A DNA stretch of 64,000 nt from Saccharum officinarum (lineage: Eukaryota; Streptophyta; Magnoliopsida; Poales; Poaceae): assembly GCA_020631735.1 (NCBI GenBank), contig CM036201.1, forward strand, positions 71,381,253 to 71,445,252, written 5' to 3'. The stretch's first letter is position 1. Every line of letters starts with the position of its first letter. The position numbers and the translations under genes were made by a program. Of this stretch, positions 11,887 through 24,413 are shown piece after piece. The notes below the pieces were generated by a model. It ran no database searches. It was not told where the DNA came from and saw only the letters and a program-made list of their open reading frames with translations.

Positions 11887-14208
11887 TGGCACTCACAGTA
11901 ATATACACGATGAGTTAGCTCTGAAGGTCCAGGAGATTGCCTGACTAGTTTACAACTTGCTGTGCTGTATGCCTGTATATATCAGGTAGTTCCACTGAAG
12001 CAATCTCTTTGTTGGTGGGATTTCTATGCACATTGTTTATTGAACTGAGAACAAACATTAGCTGTGTCCAAACTCAGCACTTTGGTGTCTGGTTGGTGGT
12101 TTGTTTGTCTCTGCTGTATCTAATAACCAAGGCTCAAAATGATGTACCATTCTTGTCTCTCTAGGAAAAGGGGAAAAGTTGAGAGGTCCTGCACAATTGA
12201 ATTCTGCTGCAATCCAGACAACCTTTGCCAAGAGATTTTGATGTGTAGTATGTGCATTGCTCTCGTACATAATTTACCCCCAAGAGAGCCGCCGGCCTAG
12301 GAGGGCAACTCGCGTGATCACATCACTGTTTTTACTGTGGGGTGCCGGATCTTCATCGCCGGGCAACCTTTGACGAGAAAATTTTATTGTTCATTTGTTT
12401 GTGGCCTTCTTGCTCACCATCAAATGTTTACTAAACTTGTATTTTCTTGTCAAGTGCTAGTTGGCATGTAGTATTTCTTCAGAAAGAGTGTGTGCAGGTT
12501 GGTTGTGCTTAACTTTCTTTATGGCATTTGGTTGCGCTTAACTTTCTTTATATTTGGTTGCTTTGGTTCCATGTGTTAGAATAAAGAAGCTATCCTGGAA
12601 CTAGGACCATTTCTTAGGGATGTGGTTGTCTCAGAAACGGTTGAGAAGTATTCTGTTATTGCTATTGGCATTGATAGATACACAGGTGTCTTTTCTAAAA
12701 ACACTTTACAACAAGTTTTCAGGTGTTGAAATCTGGTTACGAAGTGAAGCAGATTTCTAGCAGTATGACAATTGGATCCATAGTGCAATGTTTGAAAACT
12801 TAAAATTAATTCCGTTCTGAGACGATTCGTATTTTTATAAGCTTAATGAAGAGGCTCTGTTTTTGTTGAAATGTTAATGATTTCATTCCTGATTTTAAAT
12901 AGACACTGTGATGTAACAAAACTAAGTAATCATCAGATTGTCTGGCTTTTCCATTGTTATTCCCTGGAGGGCAATGCAACAGGAATTAGGTTATTTGTTT
13001 AATCTGGTTGAGGTATTGTAGTTCTAGTTTTCATTGGTAGGTAAGTTGGTATAGTATATCTTTAAGCTTCTCTTCAGTATATGGATAGTTTCTCTTACAT
13101 TTGTGTGACTATGTTACTAGCAGGATAAACTTTAATAATTTATGCAGATGTAGTGGTTGATCATGTTCTTTCATGAACATATTGTTTTTGTTTTTGTAAT
13201 GTATGCAGTCCGTTTGGGCTAAGCATGGGACAAACAAAATTTTAATGATGAGGTCACCTTAGGTTCCATGGCTGTAGCTTGCCCTGAGTTATTTTATTCT
13301 GTATGTATCTGTAGCAGTTTTTACAGCTTGTAGCCATTTTCAGTTTTGTGATATTTAATTTACATGCCAGTATCAGATCTGTCCATCTCGTTTGTTTAGA
13401 AGTTGAAGGCTAGCAGCAGCAGTCTCTAACTTAGATGACATGAAGTTTAATGTGTCCAATGTTTGGTGTTTCTGAATTTTTAATTTGCTACATATTACAT
13501 CTTTCATTTTTTTTATGAAATACTCATTTTTGTGCTAGTAGTGTTTATCATCAATTCTTCTTAACCTGTCCTGATGCCATATCCTATTTCATCAAGGAAG
13601 TAAAATTCTTGATAGTGCACAGTGTTAAGATGTGCATAGAACTTAGAATGAAGTTCTAATGTTTGTGCAACCTCACTCGACAATCCTGATTAATGTTGCA
13701 GCACTTAATTAAATTCTTTGGTTTTCCTGGTTATATGGGAGAGGTTATCCTTGAACCTGGGACCATTTATTTGTGGGAGAATTTTTGGATTTGACACCTA
13801 GTGTTTCACTCACATGTGGCATTATAACCATGTGTCAATGAGACATCTTGTGCATATCTTGTGGTTCTGAAGAATAGAATGTGAGAATCTGTCATGGGCA
13901 ATGTCGGGCTTACCGCTTAAATGTTATCTCCTAGTAATATGTGTGAACAAGAAAACATGTTTCTAGAACCTTTGGTAACAAAATTTTATTATGCTAAAAT
14001 GTGATTTCGGAATTTTATATTAAGGTTTGACTAGTAACGATCTTGAGATAGTACGGTAAAATAGATCTTGGGTGTTGATGTAAAGTTGAGCCTAATATAT
14101 GGTGCAAGCACATATATTCCATATTACAAGCAGGTTTTAAAAGCCAGCGTGTCCGACTTCTGCCTGTTTTGGGGGTAAATATAATCAAAAGGTGCCTCAT
14201 ATTTGATA
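11887..14208. other. Intergenic region without a recognised gene
   Basis: About the first 250 bases are the presumed 3'UTR of the lysine-rich gene. The rest is AT-rich, without an ORF I can support and without repeats that I recognise. Confidence 0.45.
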
Positions 14209-14350
14209 TTCTCTCTCTTTCAAATTATAAGATGTTTTAGTTTTTTTAGATACATTACTTTTATTACATATCAGCATAAAATATATCTATGTTAGTAAAA
14301 GTTATTATACGGAAAAAGCCAAAATGTTTTATAATTTGAAATGGGGTGAG
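14209..14350. mobile_element. Stowaway MITE 1
   Basis: The termini carry CTCTCTTTCAAATTATAAG and its inverse CTTATAATTTGAAA-like end (TATAATTTGAAATGGGGTGAG), flanked by TA on both sides. About 142 bp. Confidence 0.75.
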
Positions 14351-14543
14351 TATATATTGAGGAAAGCATAGCTAATATAAAAGATGGGTGATTTGACACA
14401 AAAACGACTTTTAAATAAAAAATAAGAGTACATCAAAAACCAGTTTAGTTGTATTTTTCATTGGATCGTCTGCTGTTGGAACTTGAAAAGTGTGGTCGAA
14501 AATATGAAGAGATTTTTGGTTCATTAGTTCGTTTATAGTAGTA

Positions 14544-14805
14544 CTTCCTCCATTTCAAATTAGAAGGTATTCCAAGAATCTTGGAAAGTCAAAGTATCTC
14601 AAGTTTGACCAAATGTATATAATAAGATAATAATATTTATGACACCAATTAAGTATCATTAGATTTTTTATTAATTATATTTTCATAGTATACCTATTTG
14701 ATGTTATAAATTTTTGTAATTTTCTCTATAATTTTGGTCAAACTTAAGATGCTTTGACTCTCCAATATTCTTATAATACCTTATAATTTGGAATGGAGGG
14801 AGCAG
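14544..14805. mobile_element. Stowaway MITE 2
   Basis: The left end CTTCCTCCATTTCAAATTAG and the right end TAATTTGGAATGGAGGGAGC are inverted repeats bordered by TA. The interior has the usual AAGTTTGACC and GGTCAAACTT arms. About 262 bp. Confidence 0.85.
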
Positions 14806-14893
14806 TAAAGTGTGGTCGAAAATATGAAGAGATATTTTTAATTCATTCGTTCGTTTATGGCAGTAGTCTAGTAGAAGTAGAAGAAGAGATATA

Positions 14894-15151
14894 CTCCATC
14901 CGTTCAGAAAAGAATGTAATTGTTACTTTTCGAGAAGTCAAATAGTTTAACTTTGACTAAACTTATATAAAAAAAACTACTATCATTCATGATATAAAAT
15001 AATTACCGTTAGATTAGTTATATAATATATTCTCACAATAAATTTTGTTTGAAGACATAAATGCTAATATTATTAACTACAAACTCGGTTAAACTTGAGT
15101 TATTTTGACTGGTACAGATCCATAATTGCATTCTTTTCTGGACGGATTGAG
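14894..15151. mobile_element. Stowaway MITE 3, upstream of the GH17-like gene
   Basis: The ends CTCCATCCGTTCAGAAAAG and CTTTTCTGGACGGATTGAG are inverted repeats bordered by TA. It lies 190 bp before the ATG of the GH17-like gene, so it may sit in its promoter. Confidence 0.85.
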
Positions 15152-15341
15152 TACTTACATTTATACCAAGAAAAACTAATATTTACATTTTGTTCTACTT
15201 GCGTTCTGAGTTAACCAACCCACTCCTAAAAACCCTCTTCCTTCCTTTATAAACAAACACCCACTTCCCCCTTCCGCCTGAATACCTGATCCAGTATAAC
15301 AAACTAACAAACAAATAGAAGCAACAACGGCGGCCGCCACC

Positions 15342-16126
15342 ATGGCGCCGTCCTCATGCCACGCCGCCGCCACCGTCCTCCTGCTCGCCGCCGCGGCCCT
15401 AGTGTGCAATTTCAGTGTCCTCGTCGTAGCCACCGACGTCGAGTGCCATTGCCACGGTGATCACGTCTCTCCAAGTTACTTGTGTTCAATGGTCTCTGCT
15501 GTTCGCCGCCTAGTGTCTTCGTTTGATCTGTGCCGTGTTGCGTTGCGTCGTCCATGCATGCAGGCGCGAACGGGTGCCGCGGCCTCGGCATCAACTACGG
15601 CACGGTGGCCGACGACCTCCCCTCGGCGTCGCGCTCCGTGCAGCTCCTCCGCGCGGCAGGCGCGGGCGCCGTGAAGATCTACGACGCCAACGCGGACATC
15701 CTGCGCGCGCTGGCCGGGACGGGGATGCCAGTGTCGATCATGGTGCCGAACTCGGCCATCCCGTCGCTGGCCTCCTCACGCGCCGCCGCAGAGGACTGGG
15801 TGGCCGCCAACCTCGCGCCGCACGTCCCGGCGACGCGGGTGGCGCACCTGCTCGTCGGCAACGAGGTGCTCTCCAACCGCGCCATCGCGGGGTCCACGTG
15901 GCGCGCCGTCGTGCCGGCGATGGCGAACCTCCACCGCGCCCTCCGCGCGCACGGGATCCGCAAGGTCAAGCTCGGGACGACGCTCGCCATGGACGCGCTG
16001 TCGGCGTCGTACCCGCCGTCCGCCGGCGCGTTCCGCGACGACATCGCCATGGATGCCCAAGCCCTTAGGATCGTTACCATCTTCTGTTCTTTCTGTAGGA
16101 AGTTAGCAAGCAAAGCATCACTGTAA
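15342..16126 (+). pseudogene. GH17 beta-1,3-glucanase-like, N-terminal half only
   Basis: Proposed coding sequence: join(15342-15456, 15564-16126), 225 aa. Exon 1 encodes a signal peptide with an Ala/Leu/Val-rich core (residues about 8-30) and ends G|GT in phase 1. Exon 2 follows ATGCAG. It carries GINYGTVADDLPS, VKIYDAN, and LLVGNEV, whose Glu is the family's proton donor. GH17 enzymes hydrolyse callose or related beta-1,3-glucans at the wall or plasma membrane and are normally over 320 aa. Similarity stops after AFRDDIA near 16050; the remaining ~25 residues are unrelated. The nucleophile motif (GExGWP) and the C-terminal half are missing. The product would not be expected to be a working hydrolase. 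It could be a truncated gene or a decoy-like short protein; I favour a pseudogene. Confidence 0.75.
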
Positions 16127-18632
16127 TTCGAGTCAGTGTTACGCTGACGGACTGACCGATTGCAAGGCAGCGCTCCTGCCTATTTCTGCTATTAAAAAAC
16201 AAACAAAACTACTCGCGTATTTTGCTCCCCTAGTTCACGGGCGGCGACGTATTTCGCTCCCCGAGTTCACCGGCGGTGAATTCTCTATCCGCCGCTTGGC
16301 GTAACCATATACAGCGTGATGTGGTGCATGCATACGAGGCGGCGGACGGGCGGAGAGATCGGGAGCACAGCGTCGTCGAATCGTCGGGTTTGTTTTGTTC
16401 TCTGACCATCTGGTAGCTTTAAGGAATCGTGCTCCAACGGAATTAGGCCTAGATCTGGCAGCCTAACGTCCCTCACTCTGGGGTTTCTGGACCATCCGTA
16501 CAGAAACGGAACCTTTCGTGCTCCGGAAAGGGTTGGGTTAGAGATGACAAAGGGTTTAAATCTGATGGGTATCATCCATCCATACCTATGTATTGAAATT
16601 TACCCGATAAAAACTCATAACCATGTGGTACAATTTCCTACCAAAACTTGTGTGGAATGTGGATACCATAGGTTGCCTATACTTAATAACAATCACATGG
16701 CACAACTTAGGGGTCGTTTGAAATGAATGATTCTCAAAGGAATCTTAAAGAAATGTGATTCCAGTGTTTTGATAATGTCACTCGTTTGGATCAAAGGAAC
16801 AAAACGCAGGATCCAAAACATTCACAGAAGTCATTTTTTTCGCAGAAGCCCGAGGAGCACATGTACGTGGAGACAGAGGGCGTGCCATGAGTGCACCACG
16901 GCAATTGTCGAAGTCGACAGAAATGGCCCTGGGTAGATGCAGACCTACTATGGGTTAGAATTAATTAACGCAGGAATCAAAACATCCACAGAAGTCAATT
17001 TTTTCGTGGAAGCCCAAGGAGCACGTGTACGTGGAGAGAGGGCATGCCATGAGGGCATCCATAGCAGTGCTGTCGAAGTTGGCATCTGACATGGCCTTGG
17101 GCAGAATGGACCTAGATGTTAGACAATGAAATATTTTTTTCTCCCCCAAATGCATCTGACTAGTAGTAAAAAAAAGCAGTATAGGCCCAGGAGATCCTAG
17201 CTTCCTCCGGCTTCACGCCGGCGCCGAACAACTCGCTAGCTATTTGTATTTTACTTTTCTCTCCTTTACATGTCAGTCTAAATCAATTTATGGAACAATA
17301 TTTTTCTCTCATAAAAAATCAACCGAAACAATATTTCAGCTTGTTTTTCAGCATAAGCGAACGGGGCCGTTGTCGCCCGTTGAGGACGCCCCGATGGAGT
17401 TTTGCAAGAAAGGTGGAGAGAAGATGAACAGTCTAGGAGAAGGCGAGGATAAAAGCAAACAGGTGAGCAGTGAATGAGTTAATAAAGTTGCTTTTGTTTG
17501 GCACTAGTGTTTTTAACCATAGATTTTTTTTCTAATATTTTTTTTACTTTCTATTCATACATTTCAAAGACCACTTTCTATAACTTTCATACAATATATA
17601 ATTAACTCAAATTTTGTGTTATATAATTTTAATATAAGTACCGGAAGATAATTATATTATGGGAATACCATTTATTGTATCGATCGAGAAAGCATCACAT
17701 ACAAATATAAATATATCTAAACTACTTGTCTCTTTAACAAGAATAGGGCAAATGTGAAACGAAAATAGTAAAAGTTGACGGCAAGGACGGATCAGCATGA
17801 GGATTTGAGAAAGCTCGAGGGCCCTATCCCACATGGACAATGGGGTCGGGCCCATAAAAGTCCCCACACAATATTTATTGCATTGACAAAGAACAGGAGA
17901 GAAAATTTTCAAGCATGTTTGAAATGATCAAATTAACTCTCGTGACCCATCACCACGCAAGATGATTGGTTGGCTCCTTCGATGTTTTGTGTGAGTGTGT
18001 TTTGGAATATTCAAAGTTGTGTTACCGTTCACGGACGGAACAAACTGGGACCATTATTAACGGCTCCATAGTAGTCCTTAGGCCTCGCTACATGCCGCTA
18101 CATGCCTACTACCCGCGGTCGTCCTTGCCGGTGTCCCCAATTGGCACATGCCGCCACGTTCCGGTGAGCACGCAGGTTGGGGGCTCTCTTCTCTAATGGC
18201 CTGGTTGGTTTTTGGTTGGCGCTTTGGCAGCTCGCCGCTGCAAAAACACGGTACACCGCAGCTGCATTGCATCGCCGTCGCAGCATCGGCAAAGAAGCGG
18301 TAAAAAAAAAGTGAAAAGGATGAACTGGCCCAAAAGGCTGCGCAGGTTATCGACTCGGCGGAGCAAAGGATCCTTGCCTTGCCGGCCACGTGGGCCCCGC
18401 CCACTACGGGCCACCCCGGCCCGTCGATGCCCGCCGGCGACGGCCCAGATGCGCTCCCCGGCCGCGAACCGCACACGAGAGAGAGATCTCGAGCGACCGA
18501 GACGGCGAGACCCTTGTCTGTCGCCTTGCCCACGGTCACGACCCGAGCCCCCCGGGTTCGACGGGCCCACGGTAATGTGTCAATGACGTGTGGGCCAGGG
18601 ATACCGTGGGGCCCACGCCGCAATCATGGTAA
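16127..18632. other. Intergenic region with local duplications
   Basis: No gene is supported. A ~32-base unit (GTATTTTGCTCCCCTAGTTC) is repeated imperfectly at about 16217-16282. A ~165-bp unit is repeated at about 16800-16965 and 16970-17130. Around 17265-17370 is a relic of the GTTCGCTTATGCTGAAAA repeat family. 18080-18600 is GC-rich without a convincing reading frame. Confidence 0.5.
16800..17130. repeat. Imperfect tandem duplication, ~165-bp unit, two copies
   Basis: Both copies contain ACAGAAGTCA, then TTTTTTCG, AGAAGCCC or GGAAGCCC, GGAGCAC, GTACGTGGAGA, GCCATGAG and TGTCGAAGT in the same order. They differ by scattered substitutions and small indels, so the duplication is old. Confidence 0.7.
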
Positions 18633-18998
18633 GACTACCCGCACTCATGGACCTCTATGTTCATCCTCTATACATCATAGTCAGTAAGATTCTCTCCTCT
18701 ATACTCAATTCTCTCGCACTCATCCATCCTCTATATCATCCTCTATCCACTCTATTCACTGTGGGACCCACTTATCACTTTATCTAAATATATCCATGTG
18801 TGATTTAGTTTTGAAGAATTTATTGAGACGAATTTAATGGTGAAATCGAAATTTAATTTGGATTTTTGGTTTGTGAGTTATAATATTTTTTTCTTTGTTT
18901 AGCTAGTGGGGTCTGCCACTATAGAGTATAAAGTAAGTACAGTGCTACTCTAAATATAGAGCGAGAGAACATCGTTTTAGTATCCAGCGCGGGCAGTC
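18633..18998. mobile_element. Tourist-like MITE with TAA target duplication
   Basis: The left terminus GACTACCCGCACTCATGGA and right terminus TCCAGCGCGGGCAGTC are imperfect inverted repeats, flanked by TAA at 18630-18632 and 18999-19001. A 3-bp TAA duplication is typical of PIF/Harbinger-derived MITEs. It sits about 195 bp upstream of the ATG at 19193. Confidence 0.75.
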
Positions 18999-19192
18999 TA
19001 AGCGCCGTTGTCATTATCCTCGGCGTGAGGGCGACTCCCCTCGCCTCGCCTTCGTCTTCTTCTCCACACACACGCACTCCCACTGCGCAAAGCGAGCGGG
19101 CGGGCAACCAACCACCCCACCCCACTCGCCTCCCTCTTCCACCGCTGTTGCCGCCGCCGAGCATCGCGCTGCGCGGGGGGCCGTCCGTCGTC

Positions 19193-22100
19193 ATGGAGAG
19201 CGCCTACAAGAGCGGAGGCGGAAGCACGCCCGGTAAGTCCCCCTCCGCTGCCGCCGCGGCGCCTGCATTGTGGAGATGTATTTGCCGGTTTTTTTCTCTC
19301 CTTGTTCGTGAGATGTGACGGCGTGGTGGTTTTTTTCTCGCGCAGGAGCGGGAGCGGGAGCCGGAGCCGGAGGGGAGGGCGTCCTGTGCCACGCGTGCGG
19401 GTACCAGTACCCGAACGGGCACCCGAGCGCCAAGCAGCGGCGCGCGCACCGGAAGCACTGCGGCAAGCCGACGTCCGCCGCCGCCGGGGCGGAGGAGGGC
19501 GCCGGGGAGCACGACGGCAGCGAGCTGCTTCTAGGTACTGTGGATTCCGTGCCTCCGTATGGTGGTGTGTCGCTGTGTCACTGTGTCCAAGCTGGGCCCT
19601 TGTCTTGACGCGTGCTCTCGTGCCTGGCGTCCTAGGTGAGGGCGGAGGAGGCGCGGCAACCGATGGGAACGGAGCGGGCGCGACGGAATGCGACGGCGGT
19701 TCGCCTGGATCTGCGCACGAGCCTGGGGACGCGGTGGAGGGAGGAGGGGACAGTGCAGGTACAGGTGCAGTCGCAGGCCCGTTCTCCTTCCCCCTTCTCT
19801 GAATCCTGCTGTTCTTCGCTTCTTTTTGTTCGTTTCTGAAGTGGGAAATGTGTCTTGGGTAAGATTTGGTTGGTGGAAAGTTATTGCATTTCCCTTTACT
19901 TTTTCCCAATTTCCTCTTTCGTAGACACAAGAACGTTCTGGTTCAGTAGAGTCTGGAATAAGCGTGTCCTTATCCTTTTTGGTTAGCATGATCTGGGTGC
20001 TTTGTTGTCATATACGGGGGTAGTGTAATACAAATCCTTGTGTTAATAATGGGTCAGGGATGCCTTGCTGTCCATGTAACTTCCAAACTGTACACATACA
20101 CATCAAGTTTGGTATAATAAACCTGTTCAATAAATTAGTGAGGCTGGCCACATGTTGCCATTTGATACCAGTACACCATCTCGCTAACTTGTCCCCATGC
20201 TGCGCTGCTACATAGCTTCACTGTCATAGAGTCGGGAGCTATTTAAATATGTTCACTGCGCTATATGCGTACACTCTCTTCAATGCATGTTTTGGTCATT
20301 GCTAATGGGTTTTACGACATATGTCTGGATGCATGATTACCTGTGATTGTCTTCTGTAGATCCTTCAGGTAATGGTGCTGAGCATCAACTCATTGGAGAT
20401 AAATCAGCTGAAGATTGCCTCGTCAGTAGCAGTAACGTTCCTTCTGAAATCACTTCTGAGGCCAGCAGGACTGATGATGGTACTCTGACTACAGTGGCTA
20501 CACAGTACTCTGAAAAAGGATCACCTATTGAGGATAAGGATCCATCTGATCCAGCAGTTAGTTCTGAACAGCTCCAGGACGTTCCCACTTCTGTTATTTC
20601 ACCAGAGTCTCAAGACTCTGCAAAATTCAGTTCTGAAATCTCTGAAAATGAAATACAGAACTCGAGTATTGTGCCTCTGGAATCAGATGCAGCTGGAGGT
20701 GGAACTTCTGAACTGACGAGTGATGTAGTCAGACAGCAGGATGGGGTTGCTGTGACTGGGGAAGGTGGTATGATCAACACCATAGGTGAAAGTAAATCTA
20801 GTGAGGGAAAATCTGTGCAAGGTGACGAGCTTGGTCTGTCATGTCAAGGTATTCTACAGACTGAGATTGGTGAGGGGCACAGCAGCACTGTAGTGGAGGA
20901 AGATTCAGGTGACAAGAATCCTACTGCAAGTAACAACGAAGAAATCCTGAGCGACGAAACTGAACCAAATCAGCAAAGCAAGCATGAGTTAACTGAATCA
21001 TTTGAGAAAGTTCCTAACATTGAGCCTGTTGAGTCTTCTGCTGAGAAATCTGTTGGTACAGATGATGACTTGCTTCAACTTGGTAAAGATGGTTGCCACT
21101 CAGAGATACCTGATGATATCAAAGCTCAGCAGCAACCTGACTCTACCTCTGGAATGGCAGACCATCTGGCAATATCCGAAGGGGCAGACAATGTTGAAGG
21201 ACAGCATGATCCTACAACAGGTTAGACTTTCTGGATGTTGTTGTGTACTGCATTTCATGTTGATTTTTTATTTTACAATGTTGAATTAAAGCTTCTTTAA
21301 TCTTTTGAAAAAGTTTGGTAAGAAGCTGAAAATGTTTAATCGAGCAGTGTACTTTGATTTTGGTTAGTTGAGCTATCAAGTAATGTCTCTGTTGTACTTG
21401 CATTCTGATAAAGTGTTAATGTCCGGCCAATTGTGGAAAGGGCTCAGTGGTAATGCATGATTAGTTGACATGTCTTTGCTCATGTCATAAGTATCATTTG
21501 ATCTTCTACCTAATGTGCAATTATGACTCCCTACTTCAAGTGCAATTTGATAAACAATGCAATGTTTCACAAGTACAATATGTAGTTGACGACAAGTCAG
21601 TCTAGTCAACAGAGACACCAGTGGCATGGAAACGTTTTGACCAAATACCTTTTAGTAACTGTGTATGAGTTGTATAGTAACTGTTTACAAGCTGAAATTT
21701 GATGCACATTCTGCAGATGAAAGCATCGGAGCAATATCAAGTACATTTGGACCTGCTGTTGGTGCCACAGCTAACCTTACAGAGGATGTTTGTTCGTCTG
21801 GCATAACAATGGATGACAGCATGCAGGAAAATGTGGCAAGTGGTACTCTCGTACCATCTCCAGTTGATCTAGTGGATTTGAGTCCTGCTACAGCACATGA
21901 AATCAACATGGTCGGTAGTATAAATGATGTTGACGAAAAGAGTCAGAATGAAAAAAGCAGTACAGCCCTTGTTTCATATGAGGTAAAAGAGATGGTTATC
22001 AAGGATAACTTTGAAGAAAAGCAGCAGAACAAAGATGTCATTGTAGATCCTGCTCCTCATGAAGCCGATTCTTTTCCTAGTACTGATAATCACAGGGAAA

Positions 22101-23566
22101 ATGAGCAGAATGAAGAAAGTATTGGAGACACCACTTCTTACAAGATAAGTGCTGTACAAAGCATGAGTAATACTGAAGAAAAGGAACAGATTGAAGAATT
22201 CATTGCGAATCTGGCTTCTGAAGAGATCAATGTTACAAGTAACAGAGACATGAGTGAGCAGCAGGATGAGACTGATGTAAAAACAAACCATGAAATAGAC
22301 AGGGCACGCAGCACAGAAGCTACTGGAGAAAATAATGCTACTGCTGGTGAGAGTAACGCGGGAGCCATCACAGATGTTGAAGACAAAATGCCTAATGAAG
22401 AAATTACTTCAGGCACTCTCTCTCTTAACATCTCAGACAGCAGCATTAATGAGTTAAAGATGCATAACGAAGAAGTTAACGAGGACCTAGGTTCTCGTGA
22501 TGATATTGTGATACATGGCCCTGATAATGTCAAAGAGCAGATGTACGAAGAGACTATGTCAGGTCCCACCTTAGACAAGTTTAGTTTGCTTACCTCTACT
22601 GACAGTACTGAAGAGAGGAAGGATGAAAACATAAGTGCAGACCCTATTTCACACGAGACCAATGTTGCACAAACCAGTGATGGTGTTGATGAAGAGAAGA
22701 TCGGGGAGCCTGCTGTTGACCCTACTTCCAGCATTGGTACCATGGGCAGCATAGGCGATGCTGAAGACAAGAAACCGAGTGAAGAAACTACAGATCCTAG
22801 ACCTGTTGAAAACACCACAACAACACAAGGCACAGAGGATGCGGAAAGCAGCAAGCAGAATGAAAACACTACCAGCATAGGCGATGCTGAAGACAAGAAG
22901 CTGGGTGAAGAAACTACAACAGATCCTAGATCCGTTGAAAACACCACAACACAAGGCTTTGAGGATGCAGAAAGCGGCAAGCAGAATGAAAACACTACCA
23001 GCATAGGCAATGCTGAAGACAAGAAGCAGAGTGAAGAAACTACAGCGGATCCTAGATCTGTTGAGAACGCCACAACACAAGGCACAGAGGACGCAGAAAG
23101 CAGCAAGCATAATGAAAACACCACCACTACAGATGAAACCGCTGAAGTGGCACAGAACACAAATGTCATCGAAGAAAGGGAGACGACGGAAGATACAGCC
23201 TCAAAGGAGATCAGCACCATAGAAACAACAGATGACCTGAAGGGAGCTACTGATCAGAACGAAGAGATAGCCGACAAGGAAATGGTCACCGACTCGGACA
23301 AGAACCACGTCTCGTTGAAGGTCCTCCTCGCGGACAAGAACGTGGAAACCAAAGAGAAGGAGAAGAAGGCGAGCACCAAGGACCGGGTACTGTCGTTCAG
23401 GCGCCGGGTATCCAAAGACAATGTGTCGCCGGTGAAGCCAGGTTCGCCCAAAGACCGTTCAGGGCAGCAGGACTGGAACTCTCCCGCCAGGTTGCCTGTT
23501 GAGAAGAAACCCAAGGGAAGGAAACAGCAGTGGGTACCGTTTATTTGCTGCTCGTCGGTACAGTAA
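19193..23566 (+). CDS. Large acidic protein with N-terminal C2H2/C2HC-type zinc finger, function unknown
   Basis: Proposed coding sequence: join(19193-19232, 19346-19534, 19636-19758, 20360-21220, 21717-23566), 1020 aa. Every intron is phase 1 with standard GT-AG sites. Residues 28-52 form a possible zinc ligand set: C-x2-C-x16-H-x3-C, containing CHACGYQYPNGHPS. It is preceded by a Gly/Ala run. Most of the protein is disordered, rich in Glu, Ser, Thr and Asp. Residues about 749-874 are three 42-aa tandem repeats encoded by exact 126-bp periods starting at 22748, 22874 and 23000. The C-terminus turns basic (DRVLSFRRRVSK) and ends WVPFICCSSVQ; the paired Cys could be lipid-modified, which is inference. 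I recognise no named family. The neighbour FKBP gene is convergent. Confidence 0.8.
22748..23125 (+). repeat. 126-bp coding minisatellite, three units
   Basis: Units begin AGCATAGGC(G/A)ATGCTGAAGA at 22748, 22874 and 23000. Each encodes 42 residues of the pattern SIGDAEDKK...DPR.VEN...EDAES.K.NENTT. Because the period is a multiple of 3, copy number can change without breaking the frame. Confidence 0.9.
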
Positions 23567-24413
23567 TCCATTTGCCAGCATCAGCTAGGACATCCATTGT
23601 TATGTTATACGCTGATGTTAGTAGATTGAATAGTCATTTCAGGACCTTTCGTTCCAGGACATGATTGGATCTTGGCATCTTGCTACTTGGATTGTGAACT
23701 CGGTTTGCCGTTTGTATGTTATATACTCTATATATTTGTTAGTATAAATTAACTAGATGTGTCCAGAGTAGTCCTTCCATTGATCTGCAAACGTAGTGCA
23801 ATTCCGGTTATCTTCAGATTTTCTCAAACAGTGCTGCTTTACATGCAATAAATTTATCTGCCTCATCGAATCACCTGTGGTGGTTCACCGGGAAGCAGGG
23901 GCTTGTACATGGAACGTTACCATCTTAAAATTGGAGCTCCGGTTTGGTTTTTGTGTCGTGGTCACTTCTCTTGGGCCTTCTAGGTTAGATTTAGTTAATT
24001 TGGAGCATTTTTCTACATAGGAAATTAAGAACATGTGTGCGAAATATATGATTCTTTAGAGACAGAACATTCGATGGTCCCAACAGGAACCAGAAAACAG
24101 ACAAATTCAGAGCCAATAATAATCCTCAAAGTGTTCCTCAGTTTCACATATCCAAGGATCCGTGCGCACTAATTGACTACGAAGTATGCAAAAAGCGAAA
24201 TGTTAAGCAACAGGCGAAGTCCTTGGGCAGCAGAAAACGGCACGCTCGTAATCCTCTGCTTCACTGCCATCCTCCACCCCAAAAGCCATCTGTTATTAGC
24301 GACGAATCAATCGGTTAGACACAAAATCTATCAGTAAGTACATCTGAAGCAGCATGTAGTGGAGGTCGCAGTGAAAAGAACAAGACACTCACGCTGTCTT
24401 TGGCTAGTGCCAG
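23567..24413. other. Convergent 3' region between two genes
   Basis: Presumed 3'UTRs of the zinc-finger gene (left) and FKBP gene (right). No ORF or repeat of note. Confidence 0.5.

Noticed and set aside
22138..23220. Long antisense open frame of about 360 codons opposite the zinc-finger gene
   Set aside because: It is the reverse reading of the repetitive acidic exon; its composition (Ser/Val/Leu-rich repeats) mirrors the 126-bp units.
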